DNA of 64,000 nt, from the NCBI GenBank assembly GCA_949987705.1, contig OX465283.1, forward strand, positions 158,115,850 through 158,179,849. Reading direction: 5' to 3'. Numbering within the stretch: the stretch's first letter is position 1; each line of letters starts with the position of its first letter. Source of the stretch: Thereva unica. Lineage: Eukaryota; Arthropoda; Insecta; Diptera; Therevidae. Below the pieces are notes generated by a model. It saw nothing but the letters and a program-made list of their open reading frames with translations. It was not told where the DNA came from and searched no databases. Of this stretch, positions 54,063 to 64,000 are shown in pieces. A program made the position numbers and the translations under genes.

Positions 54063-54342
54063 TGCTGGCATTAACACAATTGCGTGAAATACAGGTCAAT
54101 CATATTTTTTCTCGTCTGATAATTTTAAATTTGTAATATTTAAGCAGGTTTTGGTCTTATTTTCGTTACAGTCCGGAGAAATTTGCAAAAAAAATCGCAC
54201 GAAAGGAGACAAAATTCCAAATTGGCTGAAAATTGTCCCACAGCTTCCTTGGGACTTTTTAAGAAAACTATTTCAGAATCACAAAAAAAACATGGCCGCT
54301 GGAGATATCGCGTTTTACCGTGTTTTCATTGTATCTTTGTTT

Positions 54343-55330
54343 TTATAGGTCGTACAGCAACGTGTGAGGTCCCAAAACGTTGCTGTCCGACATCCGACTC
54401 CGTCCGTTTATGGATAGGTGGTCAATTGCACGCCCCACAATGGACTCCGACAATGGCCTTTCTTCTACATCGATATATTGCATTGGTATTGCGAGTGCTG
54501 TGAACCTGTTGGATAATGCCATTTGAAACTCTCGTCCGATTGCCGGGGCCCGTAGGCACACCGAATTCTTTCTGGCTGATGATGGCATCGTTTTTTTCGC
54601 TATTTGTAATCGCATCTGCTATTTCGAGTAAGTCAGGTCCTCGCATTTCACGTACTTCTTTGAGCGTCAATGGAATCTCTCGTTGATCAAAACGTAGTCT
54701 ACTATCGCCGAGTCGTTGTCGGAGGGGTTTGAGTGGATGATGGAAGCGAAGATACGGTTACCAACGATCAAATTGTTTGACACTGCGGCGTAGGCCGTTG
54801 TCGTTTATTTCTCCGAGTCCAAATTTGCCCATTGTTACTTCCCAGCCCGTTCGATTTGCACCTGAATGTCCATTAAAATCCCCCGTGAGTATGATTAATT
54901 CAGTTCGAGGTAACCGATCCAGTGTCTGTTGAAGCTGATCGCGAAATTCGTCTGGGCTGGTCTCATTTGGCGCATAAACGGATACGATATGGGTCTTGAT
55001 CGTTCCACCGATGGTTATAACCTCCAAACGCTCGGATATCAGTTGGAATGCGATAACATATCTGCCACCCCGTCGATTGATCATAAATCCAACGCAGGCC
55101 TGTCGGTTTTCACCACCGGAATAGTAAAGCGTCATCGTTTCATCTATTGTTCGCGGACGATCGTCAATGTCCCGGATCCGGTAAGTCGTAGTTCCGATAG
55201 CGCAGCAACTGATATTTTGCATTTCGATAATTCCATTGCTATGATTTCCTTACGTGATGTCCTGTTCGTACATTCCACGCGGCGAATTTAAATTCCATTT
55301 TCGGTGTGACTAATTTGGGTGTACGGCCAT
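54343..55330 (-). mobile_element. LINE endonuclease domain remnant
   Basis: From high to low coordinate: KMEFKFAA at the start (55,300), a decayed segment, then TIDETMTLYYSGGENRQACV, GFMINRRGGRYVIAF, VSVYAPNETSPDEFRDQL and LILTGDFNGHSG (near 54,880, the metal-binding G-D-F-N), NNLIVGN, then SAIVDYVLIN (the D-Y-V-L-I block). After a frameshift comes a linker, FQMALSNRFTAL (54,530) to 54,343. This is an apurinic-type endonuclease followed by the linker to RT. The catalytic glutamate block (x-E-x-R) is degraded. Possibly the missing N-terminal half of the family whose RT lies at 22.7-24.0 kb. Confidence 0.8.
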
Positions 55331-55514
55331 TAACCCACTTCTCACCAGCATCCGTGGTCCCTAGTGCTAGCGCATCGACTGCCCCGACATTATTAGCATT
55401 ATTTTTGGAATAGTTAGTTAGTTAGTAGTTTTCAGGCGCTTTTTTGCCTAGTTTCTTCAGTTTCCCGATTCTGGTCAATTTGGCAGGTCGATCACCCTCA
55501 TTATTTCACACCCT

Positions 55515-55632
55515 GGGGTGGTAGCACGTAAGTTATTTAATCGACCTGTTTATATAAAAATTCAAGATTTTTGTATGAAGAGGTCGATTGAAACAACTTA
55601 CGTGTTACCACCCCTGGACGTGCTACTACCCC
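55515..55632. mobile_element. Hairpin MITE (GGGGTGGTAGCACGT ends)
   Basis: GGGGTGGTAGCACGTAAGTT with about 30 more bases pairs with its inverse ending AACTTACGTGTTACCACCCC at 55,613 (arms near 49 bases, few mismatches). A second inverse end, ACGTGCTACTACCCC, closes the element at 55,632. The loop is only a few bases, near 55,565. The doubled right end suggests a rearranged or nested terminus. Confidence 0.75.
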
Positions 55633-57714
55633 TTGCAAAAGCGATTTCGAGATTCCCAATCGTTTTGGCGCACGCCATACAGAATTGCGTTTGTAACAAA
55701 ATAAATTTGAAAGTAACGATGCCAACGTGTTTTTCATATCATTGTAGCAGTTTTTTTTAACGCAAACGAGATATTAATCGTGTTTACATCATTTTCAGAA
55801 GCTATTTCATCCATTAGGAATCTTTTTGTAATATTTGATTTCTTCATTCGGCACTTTGTTCTTATTTCAGCTCTAAACTTCTTGCGCACTCCACAAGTCA
55901 TTAATTAATTCTCGCATTTTTTACTTCATTTCGGCTTTCATAAACTACTTTTATCGCTGTTTTTTCTAGTCTGTTTAATTATCGTTAAGTGATTTGATTT
56001 AATTAACATGAACTCAAGCGGCCGATTTAATGAATATCAAGTTGAATGCAACTCGCGAAATGTTCGAACTGCAGTTGCCACAGTGGCTTTGCAGAAAATT
56101 TGGAGTCAATGTTAGCGGTCTAAGAGGGTCAAGGCTTCGTACTATGTTAAATAGTGTACAGCATTTCGATGGAATTAGTTCTAGTTGGTTAAACTCTGAA
56201 GTTTGGTTTAGAGTTAAGCAAGAAAAAAGTGGGTTTTAGTAATAAGTATAATAAATCTTGAAGAGAATGTCGCTTGCAAAAATCTCACGTCGTTAGATAA
56301 ACAATCGCGATTTCCTTATTTACACCTCTCGAAACAACAAGCCGAATGTCCTGCACCTACTTGTCCACATATCCGCAGATCGCTGCAATGCGCCGCCTTT
56401 CCTGTGCAGCAAAGTGCACATTCACACCATTAATATTGTCTTTGTACCCCAGCCTCTTGCGCGTTGCCGTGCATGCCGCTCACCTGTGCCAGGTACAAAA
56501 ACGCGCAAAAAGAAAATTCTGAAATAAAATATCAAATCTCGGATTTTGCGAAATCAAATTCTTATTTCAAGAACAACAAGTGAAGTGCTCGCCTTGAGAG
56601 GGAAAAAAAGCGCACAAACGCGAAAAGTTAAAAGCTCGCGGTATGCGCCATTTTCTAGGGAATTAGCCATTCGTGAAAAACGGCACCATCAGCCCCAGCA
56701 GCACTGCACTGCAGCAGCAGCAACAACAATAATGAATTCGCATTGTTCAATTTTCCTCAAGGTGGCATGGACAAAAAGTGGTCAAGCAGCTTCCAGTTTT
56801 CATTTTGGATCTAGCGGGGAAAAAAACTCGTCGAATAACTTTGTGTGCTGCAGAAGTTGCATAGAACGCGCGCGCTAGCGCAGCCCTCATCTCTAGTGGC
56901 ACTAGTATGCGTGCAGGTGTGTGCTTGCATCTATGCAGCTACAATTCGCCGTGTTGGCCGTCGTCTTTCTTGGCCGCCTTAGTCGGTCTATGCACAGGTA
57001 AAAATAATCAAGTGTTCACCTTCTAAAAAAAACTGCGGCTGCATCGATCAGCCAATAATCGGACTGCCTTTCTGTTGAAATTCTAGTTGCGCGCGCAGGC
57101 TTTTTTGTGGCCTCTCTTGCTGCGCTGCACTTGCTGCTGCTTCCATCGAGCCCCACAGCACCACAGCTCTCTAAGGCTGTGGAGTTTTGTGAAAAATCTT
57201 ACAAGACAATTACGGGTACGCTTTTAGCGAACGAGGCACAATCTGCAAGCGGAGAATTTTTAAGCGCTAGAGTCTGAAATACGCGATCTAGGCCACGATC
57301 ACTGGAGTATCGTGACTATGTTGACACTTCACGGAATGTGTGTTCTGTTCAAAGGCACAAGGAGATTCGGATCGCGAAATGGTTTCGCAATATAATACAA
57401 ATCTTGTTCTTATTCCACTTTTGGCACTGTGCTGGCTGAAAACACAAAGATCAGAAATATTCGGGATATTTTTGAAACCTTGGGTTAACTTAAAACAATC
57501 GAAATAATTGCCTCAACGATGATGATGATGAATACAAATAATTTCTCGTCTTTTATTACTTCGATTGCGCAAACTGCATGATGGTGCATGATATTTACGA
57601 AACTAGGGGTCAAATGGTTGTCAAATGGCCTCAGGGATCTGTGATGATGTCGGTACACCAAAGAAATAAGTCCAAAGAAACACCAAAGGCTAAAACGATC
57701 TAAGATCTACAACC
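55633..57714. other. Mostly transposon-free stretch
   Basis: A plus frame at 56,030-56,239 (starting MNIKLNATREMFELQLPQWL) is not recognised. 56,360-57,200 is GC-richer, with AGCACTGCACTGCAGCAGCA at 56,700, GCGCGCGCTAGCGCAG at 56,868 and TGCGCTGCACTTGCTGCTGC at 57,120. Like the other clean blocks it may be regulatory. 57,520-57,533 is a GATGATGATGATGA run. Confidence 0.35.
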
Positions 57715-58660
57715 ATGCTACCGAATCCTACCTCCACCTCCTCGAGTATGTTGACTTTACATCGGGTGACCCCTGAATGCTTTTCTCTATATAATGGCGT
57801 CGAATCCAGCCCCCACGCCATTTCGGCTGGAGTTCCTCAAGGGTCAATTCTCTCACCCACACTTTTTTTAATCTTCATTAATGATCTGCTCTTAATCCCC
57901 TCTAACCCACTTCACTGCTTCGCTGATGACGGTACTTTGCATTTCTCTTGCTCCTTCGACGTCTTGTCTTTACCACCGTCAACTGATGTCCACTTCGATC
58001 AACCGGGATATTGAATCGATTCTTCATTGGGGCGAAATGAACCGCGTCGATATCAATGCCACGAAAACGAAGCACTGTCTGATCTCCAAAAAAATTGTAC
58101 CGACCTTCCTCCTATCTCAGTGGATAAAAAGAATCTAACGGCTGCCTCAACTCTCAACATCCTAGGGGTAACTTTAACGGAGCATCTGCGATGGAATGAT
58201 CACATATTCCAAATCGCCGAACAAGCCTTTCAATGCTTTGGAGTTCTCAAGAGATACAAGTTCCTCCTCCAGCCAGCCGCCTTGGCAAAAATCGCGCCCT
58301 CAAACTCATTGGTTATGGCCCCTTTCGCGCCTCCATAGACACCTTAAGCCACCGTAGGAACGTAGCAGCCCTCTCCGCACTTTATCCCTATTACCATGGT
58401 GACTGTGCCACTGAAATTCAGGACCTCCTGCCTGCACGGCAATATTTTCCCCGCAACACAAGACTTGGCTCGCTTGGCTCATCCCCATACCCTAAGCCCC
58501 CCCCCCTTCGCGCACAATACGGTATAGAAGTTCGTTTATGAATAGAATAACTCAACTGTGGAACAATCTCCCGCAGTCAGTATTTCCGAACTCGCACAAC
58601 ACCTTAGAGTTTAAACGTGAGGTTCATCGTTATTTTCTTCTACCCCCCCCCCCGCTAGGG
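57715..58660 (+). mobile_element. Family A LINE: RT motifs B-C through the C-terminus
   Basis: Motif B, SAGVPQGSILSPTLFLIFIN (57,821-57,883), leads into DLLLIPS and motif C, HCFADDGTLHFS (57,913), F-A-D-D. A frameshift leads to SINRDIESILHWGEMNRVDI, NATKTKHCLISK, then another to LNILGVTLTEHLRWNDHIFQ, IAEQAFQCFGVLKRYKFLL. Two further frames carry RRNVAALSALYPYYHGDCAT, EIQDLLPARQYFPRNTRLGS and, near 58,540, FMNRITQLWNNLPQSVFPNS. It ends in a C11 run where the 12.5 kb copy has THPPDP. Motif set fits a CR1/Jockey-type LINE. It is the reference copy for family A here. Motif A and endonuclease are missing (5'-truncated). Confidence 0.85.
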
Positions 58661-59500
58661 TGGTTTAGGAGTGATTTAGAGCTTATAACATGGTGAAATT
58701 AGAGCAGCCATCGGGTATCTCCAGACCTCATCATTTTAAAGAACCTATGGGGCTAGTTCAAGAGGAGAATCTACCGTTGAATGATACGTCGATGAACTGT
58801 ATTTATTTGAGAACGGAACGCGGTCAAAGTTGGTTCCGTCTATCAATTATAAATGCTTTTGCAATTGTCTTGACTGCAGGATTGATTACAATTTTTAATT
58901 TTTAACCACAGATTCGTCATTTGTGACCTTGAAAACCCCCGATACCAATTTTCAACGGAATCGGAACACAATTGCAAAATTCGCCCGCAATATTGATTTT
59001 TTTACACAATTGTCAGATTGCATTGTCACGGGAATTTAATGTGTGTGCAAAATTTCATAAGAATCGGTTTAGTAGAAGTAGTTGAAAAAGCTGTCGTAAG
59101 ATTCCAACTTCCAACAGAAGAATATATGGTAAAAAAATATAACTATCGGAGGTGGTGAGGTCCAAAACATTCATTGATTTGACATGGAAAGGCCCTAGAA
59201 GTAAATCTTGGAGAATAAAGGCCAAGTATCAACAAGAGTTGGAGAGAAATGTGCAGCACATTTCAAACCTAGTTCTCGGGCTTCAACTCACTAACACCAA
59301 TAGAGACACAGTTGGGGGGGGGGGGGGGGTCAGAAATTTTCAAGCACTAAATTCGAAATGAAGCACACGCACACAATCAAGTACTTAATCGGAATATGAA
59401 TGGTTACGCCGCTGCAAGAATACAGGTGTGGAAATCGCGGTTGTTGTCAATCCAGTTTGCATACTGCATACAGAATACTAGTGTGGAAAGGCCCATTAAG
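58661..59500. repeat. Dispersed repeat relatives and a G16 homopolymer
   Basis: 58,900-59,060 shares GATTCGTCATTTGTGACCTT, GATACCAATTTTCA, ATCGGAACACAATTG and TGTCAGATTGCATTGTC with the family at 28.6-28.9 and 22.1 kb. At 59,314-59,329 there is a run of 16 G. Plus frames at 58,690-58,905 and 59,152-59,361 have no known domain. Confidence 0.5.
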
Positions 59501-60729
59501 TTTGAACTACGTTCTTTATTATGATATGTCGACACAAGTCCGTTAAATTATGCTAAAACGCGTTTCAATAAATTTGAATCCACATTAGTCTCTCTTCCGC
59601 CAGTATTGTTTTTCGTTTCAATAAATATTTCTGCCAGAACTTCGCTTATTCTAACTTGATTATCAAAATTGAATTGCAATACCAATTGCACAAAAACTTC
59701 CGATCAATTTCCTTAAATCCGAAGCCATTAGCCACAACGAAATGCATCCCAAATCGCCCAGAATTCTAGTTTGACTTTCAGATTTCGCCGTTTCGAGGTG
59801 AAGCTCTGAAATCGGCGACGATACCATTAACACAATCCGCCCCAAGGCTGTCAACGTTCTCGGCCGAAATTGCTTTTGACCCGCAATCATGCCAACCGCG
59901 CCAATGTAATGACTTGAGCCAGCGACGCGCCAAGAAACAACAAAGTTCACTGCGTCGAACCGTTTCCAAGACCTTGGCTGCGCGTCTGAATTATGGATGC
60001 CAATCGCCAAATAATTCGCCCAGCTCCGATTCTGCCGCGGCGGGATGCATTTGCTGAAAATCGAGATTTTAGCTGGATCCGCTCCGTCCTCCGCTGAATT
60101 CGATAAATTATTTATTTGGACGCCAACTGCAGGAAGTTTCGGCGCTCGGCGAGGCAATCAGCGAGCGCAAGATGTAAATACACCTATGACCTCGGGACTG
60201 GTGCTGGCCGTCCTTTGGATTTATGGCTCAAAATGGACAATCAAAGTACATAAGTGGAAGCGGATATGCTTTCCTGTTGTCGCCTTATCAAGACGTCCGG
60301 GCGCGGGGAGGACTGTGAAGAGCATTCGCTGAAGATTGAAGAATCAATTAGCGAGCTGCAGCGAATTTTAGCGGCCAGCTGAGGCGGTTCAGGTGTGATG
60401 ATGAGAATTACACGTGTTAAAACTTTGCAGGTAACGGGTTCTTCAATTTTTCTTTAATTATTTTAACTCAATTTCAGTGGTCAGGCATTGACCTTTTGAT
60501 AGTGAGGGGTTAATGAAGATGTTAAAGGATATCATAGTGTTGCGGCCTGAAAACTGCGTTTTTTTAGTATTAAATAAGAGTAGGAACATTTGACGTCGTC
60601 ACAGATGAGTTTGATGGCCACTTTTTGTTCTTCATGTAACCACCCCTATAAAAAAATGAGTTGTATTCGACGAGATAAGAAGAGTTCAAAATACCACAAA
60701 GTCTTAGACAAGTGGAGGACAGTCCCAAA
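59501..60729. other. Transposon-free stretch
   Basis: 59,640-60,400 is mid-GC with open frames on both strands (59,663-60,157 minus and 60,045-60,332 plus) that overlap and lack any known domain. No repeat seen. A candidate regulatory block, by texture only. Confidence 0.3.
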
Positions 60730-61280
60730 ACTTTTCAACCTTGCCCTTGAATGGGTGATAAGGACAACGTCAGTCCAGATGGCGTGAACATCATGGGAAG
60801 TTCGTTATTGGATGCAAAAGAAGAAGTATTAAAAGAGGTGGCAAAGGACATAAGAATTAACACCATCGAAGGAAAAAAATAAAGGTGACGCAATAATCCA
60901 GAGTCTAGAAGAAGAATGAGAAGAAATTTACTATCGGCGAACACAATCTAGAAGCAGTCGATAAAACAGTCTACCGCGGATCTACGGTTACAGAAAGAAA
61001 CGATGAAAAGGAAAAGATAATTAGACGATTACTACTGACCTTCACTTCCTGAGAATCTTCCTTTCATGCCCAAAAACAAATATCTTGAGGGCAGATTTGT
61101 TCACAGATAATTCAAAGTCTCGCTCTACAAAACAGTAATACGACCAGTGAGAGATGCCTTACAAAATCTTATCGAAATTAGGAGATGCCTCACGGCTGGT
61201 GAGACTGATCAAATGGACGACGAATAACTCACTGGCGAAAGTAGAGATCCAAAGTGCAGTTCGAGGTAGATCGGTTGAAC
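60730..61280 (+). mobile_element. RTE-like LINE pieces in permuted order
   Basis: FNLALEWVIRTTSVQ (60,737), the text after motif B, is followed by TIGEHNLEAVDKTVYRGSTV and TERNDEKEKIIRRLLLTF (60,940-61,045), the segment after the RT palm, and then SLYKTVIRPV-like text in the frame of 61,110-61,150. It continues with MPYKILSKLGDASRLVRLIK and WTTNNSLAKVEIQ (61,154-61,250). In a normal RTE RT the last block precedes the first. The motif C YADD is deleted. This may be a rearrangement or the join of two truncated copies. Confidence 0.65.
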
Positions 61281-62479
61281 AGAAACTCCCACTTCTTCAG
61301 CCCATATCGAAAAAAAAGATGACTCTAGCAATCCCTCCTACTACCGCCTAATAGCAATTATATCTATTTTCCCCAAACGCCGGAAATATCTAGATCTCTG
61401 AACTAAGAGTCCAGTGATCGATGAACTGTTCCGATTGATCCTTAGTAATGGTGCCGGAAGTTGTTGTGTAACTTTGTGTAAAATTCGATAGTTAAGTTTG
61501 TACGCAGTCGCCACAAGACTTTTGATATTAGCTAAACTCCAAGCAAAGGGTATTAACCCAGCTCTAAACAACTGAATCCAGAGTTTTCTCACTTGCCGTT
61601 CAATAAAAGTATTGGACGGAGTTAAATCTAATCCACACCCCGGTATCTGACCTTTACTCTGCGTTTAGGCCCTTATTCAAACAAAACGATTCTGGGTGAA
61701 AAACTGACTTCTGGAAAGGAGAAATTTGCTCCACATGGATCTTAGTGTCTTGACGTCGAAACTAGGATATCTTTAGATAATGGATAACTTGAGATAATCG
61801 AAATATTATTCCTGTACTGCGATTCCGTAATGATTTAGAGTTAAATTTTAGAGCCAAAATTCTAAATTTAGAGTAGATTGGTATTCTTTAAGTGAAAAGA
61901 TTCTAAATTTAGAGTACATTCAGCATTCTAAGATGTAAAAAAGGGGCGATGGAAGCGGTACCTACCACCAATTCTTTCAATTAACCTTTGTAGTAGATGG
62001 TTCTCTAAATTCAGAATAAATTTGGAAGTTTGTAAGACGTTTCTTGCCTAACTTACAGTCCGGTATCATTCTTATACAGGCTGTACTTGCTAAGTTTACA
62101 AAGCGGCCGGCTGGGGATAGGTTTTGGATAGAGGAACGAAAAATCGTATGGTGTTGGGGGGAATCGTACCGGTTTTGAAATCGTTTAGCTAGTGTTTTAT
62201 ATATCACCTTGTATTTTTCTAACGCTCTAAGAAATTTTCATGAATAGATATCAGTGTACGCACAATACTTCCACCTTTCTAAAATTGTGACGAATTGACA
62301 TCCACCCTACCAGCTCCCAGAGTTAAGCGTTTTGGTTTTTTAACTTAAATTTCATCTTCAGCAACCTTTTTTTTTTTCAAAAATCATACGTAGTAAACTA
62401 CACTTATCCAAAATAAGAAAGCTATGAATAATCTCCAGACAATTTTTTTACTACTTTACTCTTTCGCCTTCGATAATTC
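61281..62479. other. Stretch without recognised gene; short palindromic words
   Basis: TTCTAAATTTAGAGTA occurs twice at 61,860 and 61,903, with related GATTTAGAGTTAAAT at 61,833. Minus frames at 61,341-61,592 and 61,977-62,207 have no known domain. Confidence 0.35.
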
Positions 62480-62770
62480 AAGCCAAACGTACGCCACCTT
62501 GTCTCTGGGATCGTGAACTTATCTCCAATTCAATCAACAGACACATTGAGCTCGTTCTCGACTGGGGACGTCAGAATTGCCTCGAAAGCAATGCCTCTAA
62601 AATGAAGTACTGTCGCATTTCAAGTAAAACTAGCAACATTTCTCGATAAGTGTCAGTGGGTAGTGTAGACTCATCCATTTACATTCTAGGCAAGACTTAA
62701 AGAGAGGACCTACGCCGGGTTGACCACACATTCCAAATCGCCAAAAAGGATCTCAGTTCCTGGGATTTCT
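62480..62770 (+). mobile_element. Family A LINE, thumb region fragment
   Basis: The plus strand reads ELISNSINRHIELVLDWGRQ, NCLESNASKMKYCRISSKTS, then, after a stop, SVGSVDSSIYILG and RRVDHTFQIAKKDLS. Block for block this matches 57,990-58,240 (SINRDIESILHWGEMN, INATKTKHCLIS, LNILGVTL, WNDHIFQIAEQ). The fragment starts after motif C and ends before the C-terminal domain. Confidence 0.75.
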
Positions 62771-63280
62771 AGATACTCTGTCCTCATTATGTTCATTTAC
62801 CTCTTTTAACAAATTATGGAACAAAATTTAAAAGTGCCCCAATAGCGACCATGCAGTTTATATCAATCACAGTAAAAACAGCAGTACATAACGCCCTCGG
62901 AACAAATTTTTCATTTGTGTGAGTTAATATGGTGATTGATATGGTAATTTTCAAAAAGTCAACCGCAGAGGATTTTGGCTTGGATTTTTCCTTCTGATTC
63001 TATTCGTTCACATTTTGAGTAAAATCTTTTCGGGCAGAAATTATATGAAAATCTCAAGCAACTTCCTGTAAGAGCCCAGCGGGAAATGCAGTGTTCCATG
63101 CCATGTTTGAGCAATTCTTAAAAAGCTTGCAGCGCTCCCCTTTCCTTACCATTTCCATATACTTTTTAACATTATATGTCATTGCAGCGGAGCATACCTT
63201 TTTATGCTCATTCAAAAGCGTTTTGAAAAAGAACGTTCATTTACGCCTGTGGAGATCTGTATCGACCTTTTATTTTCCAA

Positions 63281-63405
63281 ACACGAGCGTGGTTTTACCA
63301 AAGCAGTCCCCCAACTAAATTCTAACCACTTCCAAAGCTGCTTGTCCTCCGTATCGAATGAGAGCCGGTCCATTGAGTATGCTAATGAGTATACTATGGT
63401 GACGA
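63281..63405 (-). mobile_element. 5S rRNA-derived short repeat, near full length
   Basis: The minus strand gives CACCATAGTATACTCA, CAATGGACCGGCTCTCATTC, GATACGGAGGACAAGCAGCT, TTGGAAGTGGTTAGAATTTA, GTTGGGGGACTGCTTTGGTA, AAACCACGCTCGTG, co-linear with 5S rRNA over about 120 bases. The C-box (GGTTAG, TTAG, GGGGGAC) is well kept. The repeat body continues to about 63,170. No T-run terminator was seen directly after the 5S part. Confidence 0.8.
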
Positions 63406-64000
63406 AGATAATCGCCTTTTCTTCTAGTTCTTTGTTCTATAAAATTTATAAAAACTCCAGTAATGCTCCCTCGGAAGCATATTTAACAGCGTTCAAAATA
63501 AGCTCCCCTGAGCAGCGCTCCCAATTTTTCACACTATGAGGCGAAATAAAATTTCCCCACTTTTTCTTGCATGAAAAAGTACTGGAGCAAAATTTGTGCA
63601 ACTTATTGCGACCGAGTTGAAATATCCTAGGATCCACATAGAGAATATTTTATCGTGAAAATAAACTGGATATCTAAATTGTGGTAATAAAAATGAATTC
63701 CTTTATAATACGAAAAGGATGTCACAGGAACACTGTTTCAATTTTTTTTTCGAAGCATTAAATTTTTTTAAGTCTTAATACCTGGTCTTAATTACTGAGC
63801 CTTGGGAGACAAGAACTCTCAGTTATAGTGGGAGTCTTAACCGGACACTGTCTGATAGGGACGCATGCGACCCGTTTAGGTCTTGAGACTTTAGTGCTTC
63901 GTTTAATTTAGGAGATTTTGTCCTCAATTATTAATAGACGAACTTGTTTTGAACTTTGTAAGTTTATTTTATATAATTACTCTTTACACTTTATTTTAGG
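63406..64000. other. Stretch without recognised gene
   Basis: A minus-strand frame at 63,446-63,637 has no known domain. The rest is AT-rich and featureless to the window end. Confidence 0.35.

Noticed and set aside
1..64000. CRISPR array, operon or prokaryotic system
   Set aside because: The tandem and inverted repeats are a minisatellite, microsatellites and MITEs. There is no repeat-spacer pattern and no prokaryotic gene organisation.

Overview
The window looks like non-coding, repeat-laden insect chromosomal DNA, most likely dipteran. Four things point that way: introns-and-repeats texture with no prokaryotic gene packing, RTE-, R1- and CR1/Jockey-like LINEs, mariner and Ty3/gypsy debris, and short repeats matching the 3' half of insect 5S rRNA. 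The species cannot be fixed from the sequence. No convincing host protein-coding exon was found. Nearly every recognisable protein signature is a decayed mobile element, broken by stops, frameshifts and internal deletions.

Layout. 0-6.5 kb: an unassigned open frame running off the left edge, a mariner remnant, a LINE reverse transcriptase (RT) scrap and a Ty3/gypsy pol remnant lacking the RT core. 7-13 kb: LINE tails, a repeat present twice, a LINE RT split by a 221-bp hairpin element with a 5-bp target duplication, and two clean stretches. 14.06-16.43 kb: the best preserved LINE (RTE type), whose endonuclease frame carries a roughly 400-bp in-frame 12-bp minisatellite. 16.6-30.5 kb: GC-richer clean blocks alternating with LINE and gypsy scraps and several hairpin MITEs. 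31.0-36.57 kb: an extremely AT-rich, A-biased, repeat-poor tract ending at a consensus 5' splice site where the composition flips to T-rich. It may be a long untranslated exon or non-coding RNA exon on the + strand. 37-44 kb: LINE RTs, a deleted mariner, a LINE ORF1 scrap and a hairpin. 45.5-47.5 kb: a clean GC-rich block. 47.6-55.6 kb: mariner, R1-like LINE and LINE endonuclease remnants, 5S-like copies and hairpins. 55.8-64 kb: clean blocks plus four further LINE or 5S-like pieces.

Recurring families. (1) A CR1/Jockey-like LINE, here called family A, with RT, C-terminus and A-tailed 3' ends at many sites. (2) An RTE-like LINE at 8.7, 12.8, 14-16.4, 30.4 and 60.7 kb. (3) A dispersed 5S rRNA-derived repeat with six copies. 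(4) A set of hairpin (fold-back) MITEs. The clean GC-richer blocks between them are the best candidates for host promoters or enhancers, and the window could lie within or beside a gene with long introns.
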